Shown: positions 7,650 through 15,915, numbered from the stretch's first letter. The stretch: 64,000 nucleotides of DNA from Pseudarthrobacter enclensis (GCF_001457025.1 NZ_KQ758599.1:124001-188000); one strand, 5' to 3'. Program-made: numbers and translations. The notes: a model not told the origin generated them from the letters alone.

Positions 7650-9686
7650 ATGGCCACCGTGAATCAGCCGGGCCTGAACCATCTGGATCCGTCGCCGCAC
7701 GCCGCCGAGCTCATGGCCCGGCAGCTCAAGGGCGAGAACGCCGCCGTCCGGGAACTCCTGTTGGCCCTGTCAGTAGGCTTCATGCTGCCCGGTCCGCTCC
7801 CGGCAGACCTGCAGCGCCGCATTGACGGCGGCGAGGTGGAAAGCCTCCACGCCCTCGTGGCACGGGCGGAACAGGCAGGTCTGCTGCTGGACGGAACAGT
7901 CATCGGCCCGGCCCGGCACGCGCTGCTGACGGTGGCACCCACCGCCAAGGTGCATGCCCTGCAAAGGGAACTGGTGACCTGCTATGTCGAGGACGGCCAG
8001 CCGCTGGGTGACTTTGCCCGGGAGCTGGCGCGCGGCGGCCTGGCTGACCTGCGTGTGGCGGCGGAGCTTGAGCACGCGGCGGACAAGGCCCTCGAACACG
8101 ACCCCGGCCTGGCATACCGGCTCTACGACGAAGCGCTCCTCGCCGGGGCGGATGAAACCGCCACCGCGGCGCGGCGCGCCCAGGCCGCGGCAGCCGACGG
8201 CGACCTTGACGCCGCCACCCGCATCATCGACACCCTGCTGGTCAGCGCCGACCCGCCGGACATCCGGCGCGGCGTGGACGTGGCCGCGGCCGTCTGGGCG
8301 CAACGCGGCATGCTGGCGCGCAGCGCGGACGCCTACAGCTGGCTGGGTGCTGCCAGGCTCGGGCCGTCGGCGGCCCTGGCAGTGGTTTCCCTGGTGGGCT
8401 GCGGCAACCGTGCCGGTGCCGACGCGCTGTTCAGCGCCGATGCGCCGCCGGCGTCGCCGACGCTGCTGGCGGCCGCCATGGCCGGGACGGGCAAAGGCAT
8501 CCTGCAGTCGCTCTCCGGCGACCCCGAACAGGCCCTGCCCATCCTGATCCATGCCTCGGACATGCTTAACTCGTCCGGCTCCGCGTTGCCCCTGCCGGAC
8601 ACACCCGCCGCCATCGCCGCCACTATGGCGCTGCACAGCGGGGAACCGCAGCTGGCGGAAGCCGTGTGCAAAGCCGCCACGGCAGCAGGCCAGGGCGGGA
8701 ATGCCGCCAAGCCCCGCCTCTTCCTGCTCCAGGCGTGGTCCGCCATGCAGCTGGACAGAGTGGACGATGCCCGGCTTGCCATGAACGAGGCTTCCAAGGC
8801 CAACCACTGGCCCTTGGTCCCGAGGGACCAATTCCTCCGCGCTGCCCTGGACGTCGGGCTTGCCCGGCGCACCGGCGACATCGCCGAGCTGGTCATGGCA
8901 TGGGAACGGGCGCGGGACGCGATGCTGCACACCTCGGTTGACCTGTACAGCCTGCTTCCGTGGGGCGAACTGGTCATCACGGCGGCCCGGCTCCGCGAAA
9001 CGCGGCGGATATCCCATTACGTTGACGAGGCAAACCGGCTGCTCAGCCGGCTGGGCGACCCGCCCCTGTGGGGCGTCCCCTTCCACTGGGCTGCGGTGCA
9101 GGCTGCCCTGCTCAGCGAGAGCCCGGCGGAGCTTGCCCCGCACGCGGCCGCGCTGGCCCGGGCCGCCCGGACCAGCCACCTGGCAGCGGTGCTCGCCTCC
9201 GCCGGCAAGGCCTGGGTGTCAGTCCTGGCAGGGTCCTTCCAACCGGCCGACGTCGAAGCCGCCGCCCGCGCCCTGAACCGGATGGGCATGCCTTGGGAAG
9301 GGGCCAGGCTGGCAGGCCACGCGGCGGCGCGGACCGAGGAACGCAAGGACATGGTGCGCCTGCTCTCCTGCGCCAGGGACCTGCACCCGCAGTCAGCGCA
9401 GGGTGGAAACGGCAGCACCCCCGGGGAGCCACGTGCGGCCGCCACGGATTCGGGCAACGGCCTGCACCCGGACGGCTCGGGCCTGAGCGAACGCGAAAAG
9501 GAAGTGGCGCGGCTGGTCCTGGAAGGCAAGACCTACCGGGAAATCGGGGAAACCATCTACATCTCGCCGCGGACGGCCGAGCACCACATCGCGCGGATGC
9601 GGCGCCGGCTGGGGGCGGAGAACCGCTCGGACCTGCTGGCACGGCTGCGGCTTGCCCTGGCCGCCGAAAATCCCCCTCAGGAGTAA
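7650..9686 (+). CDS. LuxR/MalT-like transcriptional regulator, no ATPase domain
   Basis: A 678-residue protein. The C-terminal 65 residues are a LuxR helix-turn-helix (LSEREKEVARLVLEGKTYRE at about 611 and ISPRTAEHHIARMRRRLG). The preceding 600 residues are alpha-helical and Ala/Leu-rich, like the TPR-type region of MalT/LAL regulators, but I see no P-loop or other nucleotide-binding motif. In mycobacteria the iniBAC operon is controlled by a larger MalT-type protein, IniR. Here the ATPase part seems absent, and the gene is fused operonically (1-nt gap) to the Hsp70-like ATPase upstream. Start ATG 7650. It lies directly before the iniB-like gene, which is its probable target. Confidence 0.8.
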   Translation: MATVNQPGLNHLDPSPHAAELMARQLKGENAAVRELLLALSVGFMLPGPLPADLQRRIDGGEVESLHALVARAEQAGLLLDGTVIGPARHALLTVAPTAKVHALQRELVTCYVEDGQPLGDFARELARGGLADLRVAAELEHAADKALEHDPGLAYRLYDEALLAGADETATAARRAQAAAADGDLDAATRIIDTLLVSADPPDIRRGVDVAAAVWAQRGMLARSADAYSWLGAARLGPSAALAVVSLVGCGNRAGADALFSADAPPASPTLLAAAMAGTGKGILQSLSGDPEQALPILIHASDMLNSSGSALPLPDTPAAIAATMALHSGEPQLAEAVCKAATAAGQGGNAAKPRLFLLQAWSAMQLDRVDDARLAMNEASKANHWPLVPRDQFLRAALDVGLARRTGDIAELVMAWERARDAMLHTSVDLYSLLPWGELVITAARLRETRRISHYVDEANRLLSRLGDPPLWGVPFHWAAVQAALLSESPAELAPHAAALARAARTSHLAAVLASAGKAWVSVLAGSFQPADVEAAARALNRMGMPWEGARLAGHAAARTEERKDMVRLLSCARDLHPQSAQGGNGSTPGEPRAAATDSGNGLHPDGSGLSEREKEVARLVLEGKTYREIGETIYISPRTAEHHIARMRRRLGAENRSDLLARLRLALAAENPPQE

Positions 9687-9687
9687 A

Positions 9688-9703
9688 CCCCTAATGCCCC
9701 TAA
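9688..9703 (+). promoter_or_regulatory. Tandem CCCCTAA repeat, possible LuxR-type operator
   Basis: Two CCCCTAA heptamers lie in direct repeat with a 9-bp period, straight after the regulator stop codon and about 150 nt before the iniB-like start. Pyrimidine-rich tandem heptamers of this kind are plausible sites for a MalT/LuxR-type activator. This assignment is inference from position and repetition. Confidence 0.35.
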
Positions 9704-9711
9704 CCGGCGGC

Positions 9712-9733
9712 CGCCCCGTTCCCCGGCGGGGCG
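9712..9733 (+). terminator. Hairpin between regulator and iniB-like gene
   Basis: CGCCCCG (9712-9718) pairs with CGGGGCG (9727-9733). It is a modest stem without T-run and may separate the Hsp70-LuxR transcript from the iniB transcript. Confidence 0.35.
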
Positions 9734-9850
9734 CCTGCCGGCAGGGGGAACCGGCCCGATGCCCGGTCCGGGAGGGGGCCCGTACGTTGGTTTCAACCCG
9801 GCAACGATGCCCGGTGATCCGCAATACCGAGAAGATTGAGGACCACGAAA

Positions 9851-11011
9851 ATGACACTCGCAAACGACCTCGTCCAGTTCCTGATGAGCCTCTTCGGTGA
9901 CCGCCAGGCGGCGCAGGACTTCCTGGACGACCCGGAGCGCGTCCTGGAGGAGCACGGCCTGGGCGGCGTGTGCTCGGCCGATGTGGACGCAGCCATGCCG
10001 GTTGTCCTGGACTACGCACCCATCACCGTCAACGCCTACCGCTTTGACCGCGAGTACACCACTGGCGGCAACAGCGCAGACACCGGGCACAACGGCGGCG
10101 GCGGAGGCGCTGTGACCCCGCCTCCGGGCGGCGGCGGAAACGGCGGGCACCACGATCACGACCACCACGATCACGATGACCACGCCCACGCCGTCCAGCA
10201 GCTCCACCACGTGGTGAACAACTACTCCTACACCTCCACGGTCGATGACCGCGACAACATCGTGGACCAGTCCGTCAACCAGAACATCTGGGCTGACGGT
10301 GACGTCAAGCAGTGGTTCGACAACGACTCCGTCATCGCCTCCGGAGACCGTTCCATCGCCGCCGGCGACGACGCGGATGTGGACGACTCCAACAACATCG
10401 AGGACTCCTACAACGACAACTCGGACCACTCGACGGACAATTCCACCGACAACTCCATCCGCGCCGGCGGCGACGTCAACATCGGCAACGAGGAAACGGA
10501 CATCGACGACTCCTTCAACACCGATGTGGACCTGGACGTCGACGACTCGTTCAACGACAACTCGGACAATTCCGACAACTCGGACAACTCGACCAACGGG
10601 TCCTACAACGACAACTCGGACAATTCGGACAACTCCACGGACATCGACGTCGACCTCGACAACGTGGGCAACACCACCGACAACTCGGACAACTCCATCA
10701 ACACGGACGTGGACATCGAGGACTCCTTCCAGGACAACTCGGACAACTCCACCAACACGGATATCGACGTCGCCCTGGACAACGTCGCCAACACCACGGA
10801 CAACTCCGACAACTCGAGCAGCACCACCGACAACTCGGACAACTCCATCAACACCGACGTCGAGATCGAGGATTCCTTCCAGGACAACTCGGTCGAGGTC
10901 GAGGACTCCTTCCAGGACAACTCGCTCCAGGTTGAGGATTCGTTCCAGAACAACTCCGAAACCGAGACCAACACCGAAATCGAGGTGGAGGACAACACCC
11001 TGGTCCTGTAG
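9851..11011 (+). CDS. IniB-like Asp/Asn/Ser repeat protein
   Basis: A 386-residue strongly acidic protein. Residues 1-60 (LVQFLMSLFGDRQAAQDFL, then DDPERVLEEHGL) match the short N-terminal domain I remember from mycobacterial IniB (LFRSEDAARSFVAAPGRAM). A Gly/His-rich linker (HHDHDHHDHDDHAHA) and a segment NNYSYTSTVDDRDNIVDQS follow. From about residue 180 the protein is nearly all D, N, S, T and hydrophobics, with about 20 DNS tripeptides and four EDSFQDNS-like units. No signal peptide or membrane segment is seen. Start ATG 9851 with GAGGA 8 nt upstream; an in-frame TTG at 9836 overlaps this site and is less likely. The regular pattern suggests a disordered chain or a beta-solenoid. Function is unknown; iniBAC is induced by cell-wall inhibitors in mycobacteria. 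Confidence 0.8.
   Translation: MTLANDLVQFLMSLFGDRQAAQDFLDDPERVLEEHGLGGVCSADVDAAMPVVLDYAPITVNAYRFDREYTTGGNSADTGHNGGGGGAVTPPPGGGGNGGHHDHDHHDHDDHAHAVQQLHHVVNNYSYTSTVDDRDNIVDQSVNQNIWADGDVKQWFDNDSVIASGDRSIAAGDDADVDDSNNIEDSYNDNSDHSTDNSTDNSIRAGGDVNIGNEETDIDDSFNTDVDLDVDDSFNDNSDNSDNSDNSTNGSYNDNSDNSDNSTDIDVDLDNVGNTTDNSDNSINTDVDIEDSFQDNSDNSTNTDIDVALDNVANTTDNSDNSSSTTDNSDNSINTDVEIEDSFQDNSVEVEDSFQDNSLQVEDSFQNNSETETNTEIEVEDNTLVL
10400..10960 (+). repeat. Low-complexity repeats of GACAACTCG type
   Basis: The iniB-like gene contains many short repeats encoding DNSDNS, and longer units encoding (E/D)DSF(Q/N)DNS near 10510, 10550, 10720, 10870, 10905 and 10930. The antisense frame reads as LSELSEL, which is a shadow of the same repeats and not a gene. 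Confidence 0.85.
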
Positions 11012-11029
11012 CACCTGACCGGGCACCAG

Positions 11030-11062
11030 GCCCGGCAGGAGGGTCCGTCCCTCCTGCCGGGC
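11030..11062 (+). terminator. 14-bp perfect hairpin between iniB-like and iniA-like genes
   Basis: Residues 11030-11043 pair perfectly with 11049-11062 around a 5-nt loop (TCCGT). It is very stable but lacks a T-run and lies inside the probable operon, so it may act as a partial terminator or as an mRNA 3'-end stabiliser that gives more iniB-like than dynamin message. Confidence 0.55.
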
Positions 11063-11128
11063 TCTCCGGCTTATCCCGCGTTCCACTCCGCAGCGCCACG
11101 CTCCGGAGCCCGACCCGAAGGACAGACT

Positions 11129-13021
11129 GTGGCAGAAGCAGGACCGGCCAAGGCAGCACCGGCCACCCCGGAGCAACTGATCAAGCTCGTGGAAAGCGGC
11201 CTCCAGCTCGTCGGCGACGGCGACCGCGCGGACCTCCGACAGCGGTTGAACCATGCACTCGGCCGGCTCCGGGACCCGAGCGTGCGCGTCATCGTGGTGG
11301 GGGAGTTCAAGCAGGGCAAGAGCAAACTCATCAACGCCCTGGTGAACGCCCCGGTCTGCCCGGTGGACGACGACGTTGCCACCTCCGTGCCCACCGTGGT
11401 CCGCCACGGTGAACCTGCCTCGGCCGCCATCCTCGTGCCCACGGCCGAGTCCGACGGCGGCGACGACGCGAAAGTCGAACGCCAGCCGATCCCCATCGAA
11501 GACCTCGCAGCCTACGTCTCCGAACAGGGGAACCCGGGCAACAGCAAGAAGCTGGTGGCCGCCGAGGTGTACCTGCCCAGGAAGATCCTGACAGGCGGGC
11601 TGACCGTCATCGACTCGCCCGGCGTGGGCGGCATGGGGTCCTCGCACACCCTCACCACGTTGACGGCGCTGCCGACAGCCGATGCGATGCTCCTGGTGTC
11701 CGACGCATCCCAGGAGTACACCGAGCCCGAACTTCGGTTCCTCCGGCAAGCCATGCGGATCACGCCCAGCGTTGCCGGGGTGCTGTCCAAAACGGACCTC
11801 TACCCTGAGTGGCGGCGGGTGGCGGACATCGACCGCGGGCACCTGGACAACGTCGCACCGGGCATCCCGCTTTTCCCGGTTTCCTCGGACCTCCGGATCG
11901 AGGCCGGCCGGCTCCAGGACGCGGAACTGAACGCAGAATCGGGCTTCCCTGCCCTGGTCCGGCACCTGCGCACCGAGGTAGTGGGGAATTCGGAGCGCCT
12001 GCAGCGCCGGTCGGTCAGCCAGGACCTGCTCTCCGTCACCGAAAACCTCCGGCTCTCCCTGCAGTCCGAACTTGATGCCCTGGAAAACCCCGAGGGCACC
12101 CCCCGGATGATCGCCGGCCTGGAACTGGCGAAAGCCGAGGCGGACGATCTCCGGAAACGCTCGGCCCGCTGGCAGATCACCCTCAACGACGGCATCAGCG
12201 ACCTGATTGCGGACATGGAATACGACCTGCGGGACCGGCTCCGCCGCATCCAGCGCGAGGCCGAGGCAGCCATCGACCAGGGCGACCCCGGGCCCACCTG
12301 GAACGAGTTCTCCACGTGGCTCGAGGAATGCTCGGCCGCCGCCATCTCCGATACTTTCGTGTGGACCAGCGAACGTGCGCAATGGCTGGCCACGCAGGTG
12401 GCGGAACATTTCGCCGAGGATGAGGTCAGGCTCCCGGCCCTGCGCGTCTCGGACACCGGCGACGTGCTGGACCCCGTGGACGAGATGCCGGCCCTGGACC
12501 CCGGCCGCGTGAACGCGGTCCAGAAGGTCCTGATCGGCATGCGCGGCTCCTACGGCGGCGTGCTGATGTTCGGCCTAATTACGGGGATCTTCGGGATGGC
12601 CCTGATCAACCCCCTGTCGGTGGGCGCCGGCCTGCTGCTGGGCCGCAAGGCGTACCGCGAGGACAAGGAGGCCCGGCTCAAGCGGCGGCAGGGAGAAGCC
12701 AAGGCCCTGGTCCGCCGCCAGGTGGACGACGTCACGTTCCAGGTGGGCAAGCAGCTCAAGGACCGGCTGCGGCTGGTGCAGCGGTCCATCCGCGACCACT
12801 TCACCGGCATCGCGGAGGAGCACCACCGGTCGCTGGCCGATTCCGTGGCCGTGGCCCAAAAGGCGGCCACCACGTACACGCTGCAAAAGGATGTGCGGAT
12901 CAAGGACATCCGGGCCGAGCTCAAGCGGGTGGACGCCCTGCACGCCGCCGCCGCTGCGGTGGCCGCCGGCGCGGCGGGCGGCAGGACACCGGGAACCCCG
13001 GCCATGGCGGCCGCCGGATGA
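11129..13021 (+). CDS. Dynamin-like GTPase, IniA type
   Basis: A 630-residue bacterial dynamin-like protein. GTPase motifs: P-loop GEFKQGKS (58-65), switch-II DSPG (162-165) and SKTD (220-223). After long helical stretches (about 270-460) there is a hydrophobic paddle-like segment at about 470-505 (VLMFGLITGIFGMALINPL), expected to insert in the membrane, then a basic helical region returning to the stalk. Size and order match mycobacterial IniA, which binds and remodels membranes. Start GTG 11129 with GAAGGA 5 nt upstream. Its stop overlaps the next start (ATGA), so both GTPases are translated together. Confidence 0.9.
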   Translation: MAEAGPAKAAPATPEQLIKLVESGLQLVGDGDRADLRQRLNHALGRLRDPSVRVIVVGEFKQGKSKLINALVNAPVCPVDDDVATSVPTVVRHGEPASAAILVPTAESDGGDDAKVERQPIPIEDLAAYVSEQGNPGNSKKLVAAEVYLPRKILTGGLTVIDSPGVGGMGSSHTLTTLTALPTADAMLLVSDASQEYTEPELRFLRQAMRITPSVAGVLSKTDLYPEWRRVADIDRGHLDNVAPGIPLFPVSSDLRIEAGRLQDAELNAESGFPALVRHLRTEVVGNSERLQRRSVSQDLLSVTENLRLSLQSELDALENPEGTPRMIAGLELAKAEADDLRKRSARWQITLNDGISDLIADMEYDLRDRLRRIQREAEAAIDQGDPGPTWNEFSTWLEECSAAAISDTFVWTSERAQWLATQVAEHFAEDEVRLPALRVSDTGDVLDPVDEMPALDPGRVNAVQKVLIGMRGSYGGVLMFGLITGIFGMALINPLSVGAGLLLGRKAYREDKEARLKRRQGEAKALVRRQVDDVTFQVGKQLKDRLRLVQRSIRDHFTGIAEEHHRSLADSVAVAQKAATTYTLQKDVRIKDIRAELKRVDALHAAAAAVAAGAAGGRTPGTPAMAAAG

Positions 13022-14508
13022 CCGCGGCCACCCTTGCCGGCGCCGGGGAGCTGGTGCGCGGTGCCCTGGAGGCCTACGACGGCGACCCGGCAGTTTCCGC
13101 GCTGCTGCGGGGGTACGCGCGCAGGCTCGAGGAACCGCTGCGGATCGCCATCGCGGGGATGGTCAAGGCAGGGAAATCGACCCTCCTGAACGCCATCATC
13201 GGAGAGGAAATAGCTCCAACGGACACGGGGGAGTGCACCCGCATCGTCACCTGGTACCGGTATGGCCGGACGCCGCGCATCACCCTGCACCCGAAGGACG
13301 GGGAACCCCGGATCCTGCCGCTCAAACGCGTGGAAGGGCGCCTGGTGTTCGTCCTGGGCGATGTCCACGCCGAGGACGCCGAACGCCTGGACGTTGAATG
13401 GCCGTCACCGACGCTGCGCACCATGACACTGATCGATACCCCCGGCATCGCCTCCCTCTCCGGTGATGTTTCGGCCCGCTCCACGGACTTCCTCACCCCC
13501 GGTGACACGCCGTCGGAAGCGGACGCCATCGTCTACCTGATGCGGCACATGCATGCCTCGGACCTGCGGTTCCTCGAGTCGTTCCGGGACACCGGGGCCG
13601 GCAGGTCGGGGACCGTGAATGCCCTTGCCGTCCTGTCCCGCGCCGACGAAGTGGGGGCCGGGCGGATCGATTCCCTGCTCTCGGCCGGAGACATCGCCGA
13701 ACGGTACCGGCGTGACCACAACCTCCGGAAGCTGGCGCTGGGGGTGGTGCCGGTGGCCGGGCTCCTGGCACAGACGGCCCGTAGCCTCCGGCAGCAGGAC
13801 TTCGCGGCACTCCAGTTGCTGGCGGGCCTGGACCGGGCCGCCCGGGAAAAGATGATGCTGTCCGCCGACCGGTTCCTCCGCGGCACCGAACCGCCGGAAC
13901 TGACGCCCGGGGCCAGGGAGTCCCTGCTGGCCAGGTTTGGGCTGTTTGGAATCCGCCTCGCCGTGGTGCTCATCCGCAACGGTTTCACGGAGCCCACCCC
14001 GCTGGCCCATGAACTGGCCCGCCGCAGCGGCCTGGACCCGCTGCTGGAACTGCTGGGCCGGCAGTTCCAGGCAAGGGCTGAGGCGCTCAAGGCCCGCACC
14101 GCGCTGGTGGGCGTCGGAGCGGTCCTGCAGGCTCATCCCAGGGAGGGGACCGCGCACCTGGCCGCGGCGCTGGAGCGGCTGCAGGCCAACGCGCACGAGT
14201 TCCGTGAACTGCGGCTCCTGGCCACGCTGCGTACCAGCGGCCTGCCGTTGAACCCGGAACTGGCCGCGGACGCTGAGCGCCTCATCGGCGGGTGGGGTCC
14301 GGCAGCGCATGTCAGGCTGGGACTGAAGGCCGATGCCCCGGCGGACGACGTCGCCGACGCCGCCCGCCGCTGCCTGGTGCGGTGGCGGGCCGTGGCGGAG
14401 AACCCGCTCACCGAACGCGGGGCCCTGGAGGCCTGCCGCGTGGTGATCCGCAGCTGCGAGGGGGTGCTGGCGGAGGCGTCGGCGCTGCAGCGGCAGCGGT
14501 CCGCCTGA
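13018..14508 (+). CDS. Dynamin-like GTPase, IniC type
   Basis: A 496-residue GTPase, close in length to mycobacterial IniC. It has P-loop GMVKAGKST (47-55), switch-II DTPG (140-143) and SRAD (207-210) in place of the usual NKxD base-specificity motif. Unlike the upstream partner it has no long hydrophobic segment, so membrane attachment may depend on IniA. The C-terminal half is helical and Arg/Leu/Ala-rich. The start overlaps the iniA-like stop by 4 nt. Adjacent dynamin pairs in bacteria usually act as hetero-oligomers. The gene ends 2 nt from the convergent membrane-protein gene. Confidence 0.88.
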   Translation: MTAATLAGAGELVRGALEAYDGDPAVSALLRGYARRLEEPLRIAIAGMVKAGKSTLLNAIIGEEIAPTDTGECTRIVTWYRYGRTPRITLHPKDGEPRILPLKRVEGRLVFVLGDVHAEDAERLDVEWPSPTLRTMTLIDTPGIASLSGDVSARSTDFLTPGDTPSEADAIVYLMRHMHASDLRFLESFRDTGAGRSGTVNALAVLSRADEVGAGRIDSLLSAGDIAERYRRDHNLRKLALGVVPVAGLLAQTARSLRQQDFAALQLLAGLDRAAREKMMLSADRFLRGTEPPELTPGARESLLARFGLFGIRLAVVLIRNGFTEPTPLAHELARRSGLDPLLELLGRQFQARAEALKARTALVGVGAVLQAHPREGTAHLAAALERLQANAHEFRELRLLATLRTSGLPLNPELAADAERLIGGWGPAAHVRLGLKADAPADDVADAARRCLVRWRAVAENPLTERGALEACRVVIRSCEGVLAEASALQRQRSA

Positions 14509-14510
14509 CC

Positions 14511-15137
14511 TTACCTGGCCCGGCGGCTCTTCAGCCAGGCGTTCGAGGCCGGCAGGAACAACAGGATGAGTCCTGCCAGGGACAGCAGCAGCTGGGCGCC
14601 CCACAGCAACAGGACGTAGTTGGCGCTGTCTCCCTCCGGGATCAGGAATGCTGCCGCCAGCAGCGTTACCAGTGCGTGGGCTGCCAGCAGCGGAACCAGG
14701 ACCCAGCGGGCCCAGCCGCGCCGGCCCATAACCGCGCCCAGCAGGACGGCTTCGACGCCGATGACCAGCAGCAGCGCCGCCAGACTGCCCCAGAAGACGA
14801 TGCCCGCTGCCGTGCCGATGGCCTCGGCGTCCCCTCCGGGCGACATCCGGTCCACCACCCCGCGCAGCCTTTCCAGGTGCCCGTCACGGGAGAGGAAGGT
14901 CCCCACGAGGACCGCCAGGCCGGCCACGAATCCCAGCACCCACAGTGTCCGGGCGAGTCGCGCGCTACCGGGGGCGGGAGGCACGACGGCGATGGGTGCC
15001 GCTGGTGCGTAGGACAGCCCGGGGCGGGGCGGCGGCGAAGCCTGGGGAGCCGAAGGGTGCGGCCGCGGCGGCCCTGACGGAGTTTCTCCGGACGCCGCGG
15101 TGTGCAGCCGGTCTTCCCCGTCAGGTTCGTACGCCAT
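14511..15137 (-). CDS. Four-helix membrane protein, unknown function
   Basis: A 208-residue protein: a Pro-rich, hydrophilic N-terminus of about 60 residues followed by four hydrophobic helices (about 62-82, 105-130, 140-165, 175-197) and a short basic tail (LKSRRAR). I do not recognise a family. Start ATG 15137; the PLDc_N gene upstream ends 5 nt away, so the two are cotranscribed. It converges on the ini-like cassette with a 2-nt gap and is probably not part of it. Confidence 0.75.
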   Translation of the reverse strand: MAYEPDGEDRLHTAASGETPSGPPRPHPSAPQASPPPRPGLSYAPAAPIAVVPPAPGSARLARTLWVLGFVAGLAVLVGTFLSRDGHLERLRGVVDRMSPGGDAEAIGTAAGIVFWGSLAALLLVIGVEAVLLGAVMGRRGWARWVLVPLLAAHALVTLLAAAFLIPEGDSANYVLLLWGAQLLLSLAGLILLFLPASNAWLKSRRAR

Positions 15138-15142
15138 GGGCC

Positions 15143-15529
15143 CTACTTCAGTCCGTCGGTGTCGTGGTCGTTTTCGTGCTTGCCCTTGCCGCCGTCAACG
15201 TCCTTCGCCTTGGCATCGAGCTCGTCCTTGAGCTTCTTCAGGCGCGCGGCCTCGGCCTCGTTCCGGCGGCGGACTTCGAGGTTGCGGAGGAACTCCGGGT
15301 CGTCATCCGGGGCGGTGGGGTGGCGGTAGGCCTGCTGTGGCGCGGCAGGACGCGGGCGGCCGATCAGCAGCCACAGGATGGCTCCCAGCACCGGCAGGAT
15401 GATCATGACCACGATCCAGGCGGGTTTCGAAATTCCCCGCGTCAGGCGGCCATCGGTACGGATCACGTCCACGAGGCCATACACGAAGATGACGAGGACT
15501 GCCACGGCCAAAGCCACACGGAGGAGCAT
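15143..15529 (-). CDS. PLDc_N-type small membrane protein
   Basis: A 128-residue protein with two transmembrane helices (RVALAVAVLVIFVYGLVDVI and WIVVMIILPVLGAILWLLIG), the pattern of the phospholipase-D N-terminal domain family of small actinobacterial proteins, followed by a charged coiled-coil-like tail (RRRNEAEAARLKKLKDELDA). No nuclease or lipase motif is present. The promoter looks leaderless: TAGACT (minus strand, 15537-15542) lies 7 nt before the ATG at 15529. Biochemical role unknown. Confidence 0.8.
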   Translation of the reverse strand: MLLRVALAVAVLVIFVYGLVDVIRTDGRLTRGISKPAWIVVMIILPVLGAILWLLIGRPRPAAPQQAYRHPTAPDDDPEFLRNLEVRRRNEAEAARLKKLKDELDAKAKDVDGGKGKHENDHDTDGLK

Positions 15530-15591
15530 GGCATCAAGTCTATCGTCCGCGGGCGCAGGGGGCCGTGGGCAGGAGGCGGCTAAACTTGAAT

Positions 15592-15903
15592 GTGGCCTTT
15601 TTGAAATACTCCCTGATCCGCCTGGCTCTTTTCGTTCCCCTGTTTGTGGTTTTCCTGCTGCTGCAGCTGGGTGCGCTGCTGTCCGTGGTCTGCGCGGCCG
15701 TGATCGCGTTCGCCGTGAGCTACCTCTTTTTCCAGAAGCAGCGGGATGAGGCTACAGCGGCCCTGCACCACCGTTTCTCCGGCAAGGCCAAGCCGATCCG
15801 GTCCGCCGGCGAAGTGCAGGACGCCAACGCCGAGGACGCCCTCCTGGACGCCAACCCGGACGTCACCATCAACAACGACCGGAACCCGAAGCCGCGCGGC
15901 TAG
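15592..15903 (+). CDS. DUF4229 family membrane protein
   Basis: A 103-residue protein with two transmembrane helices (IRLALFVPLFVVFLLLQLGA and SVVCAAVIAFAVSYLFF) and a hydrophilic tail, a pattern I associate with actinobacterial DUF4229, often encoded beside menaquinone genes as here. The start is uncertain. GTG 15592 gives the expected N-terminus (AFLKYSLIRLALF) with a TAAACT box 5 nt upstream; TTG 15586 has AGGAGG 9 nt upstream and would add two residues. Function unknown. Confidence 0.7.
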   Translation: MAFLKYSLIRLALFVPLFVVFLLLQLGALLSVVCAAVIAFAVSYLFFQKQRDEATAALHHRFSGKAKPIRSAGEVQDANAEDALLDANPDVTINNDRNPKPRG

Positions 15904-15915
15904 TCCAGCAGCGGC

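Noticed and set aside
10400..10960. Possible CRISPR or minisatellite array
   Set aside because: Repeats are short, irregular, in frame and coding; there are no spacers of uniform length.
10408..10998. LSELSEL-type repeat peptides on the minus strand
   Set aside because: They are the complement of the DNS repeats of the IniB-like gene.
9677..12409. Open frame of 910 codons on the minus strand across iniB-like and iniA-like genes
   Set aside because: It is antisense to clearly coding genes, its sequence is low-complexity (VRVVG, VDVRV runs) mirroring the DNS repeats, and it has no ribosome site or known domain.
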